A stretch of DNA of 64,000 nucleotides, from positions 76,100,705-76,164,704 of the forward strand of contig CP136067.1 of NCBI GenBank assembly GCA_032622095.1, written 5' to 3'. Origin of the DNA: Siphonodentalium dalli. Taxonomy: Eukaryota; Mollusca; Scaphopoda; Gadilida; Siphonodentaliidae. The position numbers and the translations under genes were made by a program. Shown in pieces: positions 55,526 through 64,000 of this stretch. The notes under the pieces are model-generated. The model did not search any database. It was not told where the DNA came from and saw only the letters and a program-made list of their open reading frames with translations. Position 1 is the first letter of the stretch. The number at the start of each line of letters is the position of its first letter.

Positions 55526-58500
55526 GTGTAATATTGACTAGTGTTCTTCATATGTTCGCATATTTGTTGCGTGCATTCTTGTTATCCTTAGATCATAAAT
55601 TAGACTCAGTTGTTAAAAATTCTGAATTCTTGTTAATGAATTCTCCAGTATGTGCGAATGAACACATACAACTTAGGCAGTATATAAACACATACAACTT
55701 AGGCAGTATATAAACCCTGTTAGAGAATCCTCTCACACAGTAAACAGAGTCAAACATATGAACACTATGCCTGTTTCTACCCTATCTGTAACTTGTCAGT
55801 TTAAAGCGTGATTTATACCACCAGTTATAATGATCAATTGGTTTTAGGAAAAAAAATTACAAAGAGTTTACATTTTGATATAACAACTACTGGGAACACG
55901 TCTGGAAATTTGAAGATGAAATAAATATGTTATCATGCTTGTATTAAAATGCAAATTAAGGATACAAAATAGAACTTTCAGATAATGGTTGGGCTTCAAG
56001 TAGATGCCTACTCAAGTTTACATGGGTTAGCTGAGAAATTTACCTGGAAAGTCTACAGAAATAGGCTAAATTACCGTGGTTACAAATAAGATTGCCAAAA
56101 AGGCACTGCACTCTGCTGGTGTATGTTGCTCTGAAAATAAAGAATAAAAATTAAATTTGCCACACACAGTGATTTGTAAAATTGCCAGTGAAACAAAACA
56201 TTAATTATTTTTACCATTATATCAGATTTTATAACATTTTTGTTGTTACTATAAATATAGATATATGAGGCCGGTAACTGATTCCAGGTCATCTCTGGAA
56301 CATTAGGAAACATGGTATGATTAATTTAGGTAATGTTTAAGAGCAGTTTTGAAAGGGTGTTACAATTTCCTAAGATGTCTGTGGCAGGGTGGTTCCGTTT
56401 GAATGGCAAAGAAGTACCTTTAATTGCATATGAATTAAAATTGTCACAAGGTGAGGTCCATTTCCTGATTGTTTTTTCACATAGTAAGCTAAAATAAACA
56501 AACATTCCAGAACATTCTGGCAAAAGTATATTGACATTTTCATTACCTTGCCACAAATATTGAGAAATACCATTTATTGTCAAAACTGTCAGAGACTGTA
56601 ATTGTACTTGTCACTGTCAAAATATATCGCAAAGGTATTAAGTTACACAAAATAAGCCAAAACATAAGTGAGATAAGTATCATTCCGCGCCCACCTCAAC
56701 TATTTGGCTTTGTTTACAAGCAAAGTTCAGCATACTCGTATCTGACTTCCAATAAATGTGCCCTCCCTCTTAAACTTTATTACCAACTGTCAATGGCAGT
56801 AATACGTGGCCTATACAGGCAATTGCAACATTGGCATTAAAATTCCAAAACATTTAATTCTGACAAAATTATATATAAATGTTTTTTGTTATCAATCACA
56901 GATCAAAGAAAAGTTAGTGGTTGTTATGTATTCAGTACTTCGCAGTGAGTGATCATTTTCTCCAGGTGGGGGATAGTCTTCGGAAAAAACAAATCCACTC
57001 CCTGACCATACTTAACTGAGAGCTTTCCGATGAATGGCAACAAGCCATATTTCCAACTAAATCCTGAAAAGTTACCCATAATTCTGCTGTGGTTAAGGAG
57101 GCTATTACTTAGGGCATTACTGTATGTGATAGAAATTGAAAGTGTGCTCCAGATGTTGACTTGGTGATGATAGAATCAGTTTGTCTTGTATTCATGCTGT
57201 CCATTATTTCTGCTTAAGATATTTATTTCTATTCAAGTTATATATATAGATATTTTGAAAATATATCAACAATTCTACCCAGTGTCTAATTAGGGAACCA
57301 ATATGTGCAAATCTTAGTATATATGCTTTGTATTAACATTTTATTTCTTATCCAGGTTATAATTTGAAAAAATGTGATGGCTATTATTGTACAGGCTAGT
57401 CTTGAGAAAGTGTGTGCTAGTCACATGTCAGCATATTCAAATTTATATCTGTATCACAGGTCTGTGATACCCAAAAAACTGCTTTTAGTGGAACCACCTA
57501 TTTTTTACAGGTTTTCTAAATCGTACTTGTCCATGCAATTAGTATTTAAACTATAAACAAACTCTGAGCTTGCATGTGTGGATACTTCTTTTACGTTGGC
57601 TCATACTATCAGGCATGTTGTATTATTTGTAGTCAGACATTCAGAATCAGCTAAACCTAGAACATGTACATTTTGTATTATAATAATATAATATCGGTTC
57701 ACATAAATATTATTGGTATTTGGGAGATGATCATATTTTTACTGTGATATATGGATGGGAAAAACAAGCATCATATAATACTATATATTGATATTCTTCT
57801 AGTATTGTATATTCAGTTGACATTGTTCACATTATTTCACAGGAAATTAATGTGGTCATGTGACCTTTTCACAGATGGTCATAAGTAGATCAGCCATGTC
57901 ATGTGCTAATCAATTGCCAACAGCTATTAGCGATATTGAAACAAAATACAAAAAGCTACCACATACAATATTTACATTAGCCATTTGTTCCATTGAAAGC
58001 CTGGATATATCTGAAATGCAGACATGTCGGTGCAAATTCAAGATGGCCACCATGACCACGAAATCCTATGGGTGGTCAACAGTGGCAAATCATGCCCCAT
58101 ATAGGTCAAGTGGTAATCGTACCTGAGCTTAACAAGAAAATGTAGCAGATGTTATCAAATAAAATGCAACATCCCTGCATAAATGTACATAAATTGGATC
58201 ATATATATACTACTAGGTCTGTACCCGTAGTGATGAACATGGTCATGTGACCCCATTCATAAATTATAGAGGTAGGATGTGTGTCACCACCAACAATATA
58301 TCAACTGATAACGCAATAATATTCAATGCAACAGACTAGTGGTTACATTATTTTATCGTGGATATGTGCCTGTATACTCCTGAATATACTGGAAATACAG
58401 GCATACAAGTAGAAATCCAAGGTCACGTGACCTCCATAGGGTGGACAAAGCTGCTACATGGAACCCATCCATTTGCCCACTCTCCTGTGAAGTTTTAACA

Positions 58501-59031
58501 AATTATACCCAATGATACCTGAGATACACCACATTAACCATATATACCCACAATCTGTATATGTATACATGTACAGATTCCGTGGCACTGGGGCATCCAT
58601 CTGTATTGCATCAAAAGAGTTAGAGGAGGGTTCATACCCATTTAGTGATATACTCATGAAGCTACCGAATATCACAATATAATAATCGAAGCTTGTCTGT
58701 GTAGTTCTAGTCTGGAGACTTGTACAGTCGTGTCTGAAATCCGGCCCACAATTGCTAAAATGGCATTTTGATGTTTTGATGTCATGGGATCTTAACTGGT
58801 TTTCACAAACTTGATCTAGAATAAATCATTTTCTCTGTAATAACTATTTGTAAATAAATAATAGAATTGTGCATAGCAGTCTATCGGAAGTTGTGAATTA
58901 GCAAAGTTTCTTTTCATCGTGGTTGTCCATTGTTTTTGTTCAATCAGGAAGTGACATTGAATAAAAAAAATGTAAAAAAATAAAAAAAATTCAATTACAT
59001 GGTATTGTAGATTATCATTGCTGTCAAAAGA
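55526..59031. other. Downstream intergenic DNA
   Basis: AT-rich with no convincing gene on either strand. One perfect 26-base tandem duplication ('catacaacttaggcagtata' type) occurs at about 55666-55716. TA-rich runs occur at 57240 and 57680. Confidence 0.55.
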
Positions 59032-59508
59032 TTAAAGGTACTCAACCCGTAAAGAGGGTCCCCATCTCAACAGATTCCAACAACAACAATCCGATCGGAG
59101 GGTCCTATATTACTATTTCTTTGGCTTTGGGGGTAAAAAATATTTGATTCGAGTCGAGGAACCCATCAAACAAAGCTCAGAGTTATTAGATATTGATTTT
59201 TGAAATTTGTTATAAACTCGAGATGAGTACTGCTAACTGCCGTAATCTGCTCTGGATGTGTTCTCCAAATCTATTCAAACAGACAAGGATGGATAACTCT
59301 AAAATCAAGTGGTAATTTTAACGAAATTTTGACTGAGTTCTGGGCCAGATAGTACTCCCGATAATGAAAAATAATAGATTTCTAAAATCGATATCTAACA
59401 AATCTGAGCTTTGATGGGTGACTTCCTCGACTCGAATCAAATATTTTTGACCCCCGAAGCCATTGAAATAGTAATTGAGAGGAGTTTTATCGGGTTGAGT
59501 ACCTTTAA
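59032..59508. mobile_element. Foldback MITE with perfect 18-bp ends
   Basis: TTAAAGGTACTCAACCCG at 59032-59049 and its exact complement at 59491-59508. Similarity of the arms continues inward (for example 'tatttgattcgagtcgagga' at about 59140 and its inverse near 59430), so the whole 477 bases can fold into a long hairpin. Either TA or TTAA could be the target duplication; the TTAA is part of the palindrome. Confidence 0.8.
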
Positions 59509-61580
59509 GAAATGAATATTGGAATGTCAAAAAAAATAGTACTTGGTAGATATAGAATGTTTCATATTCTAACTGTAAAGCTCGATTGCACGAATCAGAG
59601 TTATATAGTCAGATTTTCACATGAGCCCGACCTGTTTAACACATGGATATTCACGACTGAATGAACATAAAATGACATGAGAGGTAATCTTTATTCTTAA
59701 ATTGGTTATGCTGTCTGGTCTGTATTTTCCAAAATTATCAGAAGTCTTTGTGCTTGGAAGATTTCTTTGTAAATCCAGTTATATATTTTATAGAGAATCA
59801 GGTGATATTTAGATTGTTGTTGAGTGATTGTTTACTTATTATCACATTAAATATTTCTTCATATACACAAACAGTATTAGCTTTATTACACAGGGCAGAG
59901 GTAAATTGGTTGGGGAAAAGATATTGGGGGAACACAGAAGCACTGAACATATTTCTCCTTTTTGAAAGAATATTTTGAATAGTACTCAGAATTCCAACAT
60001 TTTAGATGTATGTGTCAAACTGTTTTTAATTGTAATAGCTAGCAGTTTTTTCGTGAGTTAATGGTTTGCTATCAAATTAAATGGTCATAAGGGGGAGAGG
60101 CTAAACCTTGATACAGAGTCAATCCAATAAATAACACATACACATGTTCTGTCAGGGCAAAATCATGTACTTGTCCCAAGCCTTGACCTTGATATATGAT
60201 TACATGTATATATTTTCATGATTAAACAGGGGGGGGGGGTCAGGAAAAAAATTACGGATACAAGGTGGAAATTTTGTGTTTTTCAGTTATGGGGACCCAC
60301 CACCCCGGGAGCGTAAGTTTTTTCCACCCAGGTCTGGGACACCCCCGGGACCGTAAGTTTTTTCCACACAGGTCTGGGACACCCACCCCCAAAATTGATG
60401 AAAATCATGTAAATTCTACTAAATAATGTGTTGTTGGCAGGGTAAGGGTCTCTCATTGTGTCTGCACCAGAACTGAGAGAACGCTGATCAAGTACACCCA
60501 CAAAAAATAAACAAACAAAGCAAATGGCTGAAAAATAAGCCAACAAAATCTTTAAAAACCCAAACATTAATGGTTATAAAGGTAAAATACCCACTTTAAC
60601 AGGATAGTTCTGTCCCTTATTAGCAATAGGTTAAAATATGTGCATGTTTAAAGTAAAACACCATCAATTTGATTAAATAAACACAGTTCTAGTCCTCTCC
60701 CAGTGGCGATCCAGGAAATTTGAAAGGGGGGAGCTATGTATTTAATATTATATATATGATGCGTAGCATGATCCCAGCCGCTTATAGCGGCGAGTGGGGG
60801 AGAGCAGGAGGGGGGTTTAACCCCCTTCTAGTATGTGGGGGTCCGGGGAAATTTTTTTTATACTACATTCAAAACGACGTGTTTTCCTGTGTTCTGGACC
60901 CAGTTTATATTTCATTATATTAGGCCTATATATGGAACGAGTAACAATAACATTCAGTACAATTACGGTATACTATGGAAAGTTAGTGATGAAAGATCAA
61001 AGCTTCTTTGAACAGTGTACTTATCTTCTGAAAGTCTGTGCAAATGTGAATGACGATAACGACACATGGAAATCGATGCTTTGAAGGACTCGTGTCAGAA
61101 TTTTTTATTAAGCAATGGAAGATGCGTATTTGTCGTGACCTGAAGATGTCTTGTTATCACATATTCGGTCCAATTAGGGTGGCACCACATGTGATGGAAG
61201 ATATAACCAATTTTAAATGCCATGCATATATACCATTGGAAACGAACCAGCAATGTATTTCATTTGAAAATATACTATATGTATATGGTACATGTATGTA
61301 TACCATAGTAGTATGGCATATGTGCCTTTAGATAATCTCTTTACGATGATACTGCCGCCAGTGCGTTTTATAGTCCGGTCGTTGATCGGACTACATTGTA
61401 TAACCTATAGAGTGCCGGGCGAGATATTTTCCGACACTCCGATACAAAATGTCGCAGAAATTGTTTGCTCTGCATGGCGAAAAATAGCCTGCGTGCCTTC
61501 ATCTCGGGGATGTTGGATTCGCCCCTTGCATGGCTATACATATCGTTGAATACCAAATTGAAGTAATTTCAACCCACAGT
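59509..61580. other. Intergenic DNA with TE-like fragments
   Basis: A G-run and a 'ggggacccaccacc' block at about 60228-60400 resemble 39230-39300; within it a 'cgtaagttttttccac.caggtctgggacac' segment is tandemly duplicated. 'cagtggcgatccaggaaatt' at about 60703 looks like a transposon end, but I find no matching opposite end. No gene recognised. Confidence 0.5.
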
Positions 61581-61584
61581 TAAA

Positions 61585-62590
61585 AACAAGACAGTCAATG
61601 ACTGTGGGGTCGCTCACCAGACTGCAAAGACTGATAAGACTGGGACTCTGGAGACCAAAACAGTCAGCACTTTTCATAATAACTTTTAAAAAAGTAGATT
61701 TAAACAGGATATGTGGCTAGAGAGACTTCAAGTATGTAGATTGGTGAAAATCCACCTTGAAATTGCCAACTGTACACTACTGATCACCCCCTTCCTCCAG
61801 CTCAACAAGTCCCCTCCCGACCGGGCTCCAGACTCCCAAGTCTTAGGTTGGAATTTCACAACTGACACCTCAAACTTTCTCAATTGTTGGAAATTTCCAA
61901 TCTCACAAGCGCCTTTTTCTAAAACCATTTAGATATGTTTGAAGCCCAATTATCCATGGACCCAAAACACAATACATGTACATGTATGTCAGACCAATCA
62001 GTCAGGTGGTTCCAAGGTAGATGTTTTAATGAATTTGGTATTTCGATGATTTTATTAGACACAAAAGTGTTAACTCCCCATAGCCTGCAATTTCTTGACA
62101 GGTTGACCTCATTTTAACAAATCTGAATCTAGTCACTAAAGAATCCTCCTGATTCCTCCATACTATATGTAAGCTAAATAGTCCAAACTCTCTTGAGAAG
62201 ACATTTTAAGAATTACTATAGAGACATATAGTTATGTCCCTGGTCCCACCCTATTTAACCTGGTGACCCCATCTGAATAAATTTGAATCCCAGACACCAA
62301 AGAACCCTTCATACATATCATAAATATCAGTAAAATAGACCTGATGGTCCTTGTGAAGGAAGCATATTAAGAGGGAAACTGTCCTTCGCTTGGCCCCTAT
62401 TTGACCAGGTGACCCCATTTAAAAAAATCTGAATTGCAGTCAAGGAAGAACATTCCATTCTATATAAGCCAACTAGTTCTTGCAAACATATTTTAAGAAT
62501 TACTATGTAGTGAAATAGTTAAGTCTCTTGCTCTGCCCTTATTTGACTTTGTGATCCCATTTTCACAAATCTGATAAGAATAAGATTTAA
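61585..62590 (-). repeat. TAGCTC repeat, 3' half, inverted
   Basis: Reads as the reverse complement of 35150-36090: it begins (on +) with 'acaagacagtcaatgactgtggggtcgctcacc' and runs through the 'gactcccaagtcttaggttg' and 'gtcccaccctatttaacc' modules. It lacks the 5' hairpin. Confidence 0.85.
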
Positions 62591-63750
62591 GTTCCCCAGT
62601 TGAAGTTGGGCACCTCATTTATGAATTTTATCTTCTGCAAATTAGGGGATATAGAAACTTCCTAGACGGGAAATTTAACTAACATGTAACAATGTAAATT
62701 TGATACTATAGATACTTCCCAGAAGATGAGGCCTAAAGCAGAATGAGGTCTCCAGAGGGTCAATTTGGTGATGCTAGCCCACTGTGCGGGATAGCATCAC
62801 AAAAAGCGTGTCTGTTCCTACATTGTGCATGCCTGGCCTCAAGCAACACAATGTATTATACAATCAAGCCTTGAAATAGTGTGATAGTGTGTCTGTCATT
62901 TGCAGAATGAGGTCCCCAGAGGGTGAATTTAGTGACGCTATCCCGCACAGCGGGCTAGCATCACTAAATTCACCCTCTGGGGACCTCATTCTGATAAGGC
63001 CCTCAACTGCTATGGAAGACCTAGAATAAGATTGAAGTTCCCCAGTTGAAGATGGTGATGTTCACCCATTGGGCACCTCAATTATGAATTTTATCTTCTG
63101 CAAATTAGGGGATATAGAAACTTCCTAGAAGGGAAATTTAACTAACAACAATGTAAATTTGATACAAGAGATACTTCCCAGAAGATGAGGCCTAAGCAGA
63201 ATGAGGTCTCCAGATGGTGAATTTGGTGATGCTAGCCCGCTGTGTGGGATAGCATCACTAAAAGCATGTCTGTTCCTACATTGTGCATGTCTGGCCTCAA
63301 GCAACACAATGTATTATACAATCAAGCCTTGAAATAGTGTGTCTGTCATTTGCAGAATGAGGTCCTCAGAGGGTGAATTTAGTGATGCTATCCTGCACAG
63401 TGGGCTAGCATCACTAAATTCACCATCTGGGGAAATCATTGTGCTAAGGCCCCCAACTGCTATGGCAGACCTAGGATAAGATTGAAGTTCCCCAGTTGAA
63501 GTTGGTGATGTTCACCCATTGGGCACCTCAATTATGAATTTATCTTCTGCAAATTAGGGGATATAGAAACTTCCTAGAAGGGAAATGTAACTAACAACAA
63601 TGTTAATTTGATACTATAGATACTTCCCAGAAGATGAGGCCTAAGCAGAATGAGGTCTCCAGAGGGTGAATTTGGTGATGCTAGGCCGCTGTGCGGGATA
63701 GCATCACTAAATTCACCCTCTGGGGACCTCATTCTGCAAATGACATTAGT
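62585..63750. repeat. Tandem array of hairpin-bearing units (~450-bp period)
   Basis: The block starting GAATGAGGTCTCCAGA occurs at 62741, 63199 and 63648. Between these lie near-perfect hairpins, 62905-62991 (arms about 41 bases, two mismatches) and 63355-63441, and a third at 63648-63734. Spacers share 'ttcccagaagatgaggccta', 'aattaggggatatagaaact' and 'caagcaacacaatgtattat'. The same family sits in intron 7 (22858-23200). Confidence 0.9.
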
Positions 63751-64000
63751 CCTGATATGAACAATACATGAATGATTGGGAATTAATGACTTCTAGCAGA
63801 TCTGCAAGGAATGTTTATAAACATATCAAGATTGACATGATTGTGTCAGCATACCCAGCATATATACAGTTACAGCCAAAGTAAATGCTTCTTATTAATG
63901 ATTCTGTCAAGAATTTGAGTAAATTTTATTTTTGGGACCAGGCCAGGGTGACAGAAGCAGTGCACTTGAGTGAAGGGCCAGGGGGCACAACCTTCAGAAA
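63751..64000. other. Window end, unassigned
   Basis: Nothing recognised in the last 250 bases. Confidence 0.6.

Noticed and set aside
57860-58126. 88-codon open frame downstream of the gene
   Set aside because: No recognisable domain, no splice or context support; likely chance.
60703-60735. 'cagtggcgatccagg' as one end of a mappable transposon
   Set aside because: No opposite inverted end or target duplication found in the window.
61050-61549. Overlapping open frames near 61 kb as a gene
   Set aside because: Different frames overlap without splice signals or recognisable domains.
62905-62991. Hairpin as a transcription terminator or microRNA precursor
   Set aside because: It is one unit of a repeated family with long spacers; no T-run or conserved mature arm indicates such a role.

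Overview
This is a eukaryotic genomic window. It is AT-rich, has GT-AG introns, and carries non-LTR and Ty3/Gypsy retrotransposons and many DNA-transposon remnants. Several dispersed repeats, especially the family starting TAGCTCACCTGAGACGAAG, look like repeats common in bivalves and other molluscs. A lophotrochozoan, most likely a mollusc, is my best guess, and that is inference only.

One host gene accounts for nearly all the conserved coding signal. It lies on the + strand with the start codon at 3673 and the stop at 54243-54245. I can join 14 coding exons whose splice phases all agree, giving about 870 codons. The predicted protein has an N-terminal SKICH domain, an LVI triplet where the TAX1BP1/NDP52 family has its non-canonical LC3-interacting motif, a long coiled coil, a Tyr/Pro-rich linker, and two C-terminal UBZ-type zinc fingers. 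It is therefore a TAX1BP1/CALCOCO-family selective-autophagy receptor, closest in layout to TAX1BP1.

The introns and flanks are a dense TE landscape. Positions 1-2222 (- strand) and about 17266-21298 (+ strand, intron 6) are two near-identical Jockey/CR1-type LINE copies, each with small frame-breaking lesions. Intron 3 holds a remnant of a second LINE family, a foldback element with ~100-bp inverted repeats, and a 1.1-kb hAT-like element. Intron 10 holds a 2.7-kb piggyBac-like element inserted at TTAA inside a hairpin repeat, and other copies of that repeat show the empty site. Intron 11 holds a second hAT-like element, a TAGCTC repeat and a 2.2-kb pogo/Tigger-like element. Intron 12 (14 kb) holds a repeat rich in TGACCTTGA/TCAAGGTCA motifs, more TAGCTC repeats, an inverted-repeat element with a 9-bp target duplication, and a complete Ty3/Gypsy element with identical 153-bp LTRs but a broken pol. 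Downstream of the gene are another TTAA-flanked element (54737-55525), a short foldback element (59032-59508), an inverted TAGCTC copy, and a tandem array of hairpin-bearing units (62585-63750).

I found no rRNA or tRNA gene, CRISPR array or prokaryotic-type operon. I did not find a convincing new molecular system. The most informative signals are the reconstructable receptor gene and several insertions dated or proven by target-site duplications visible in the window.
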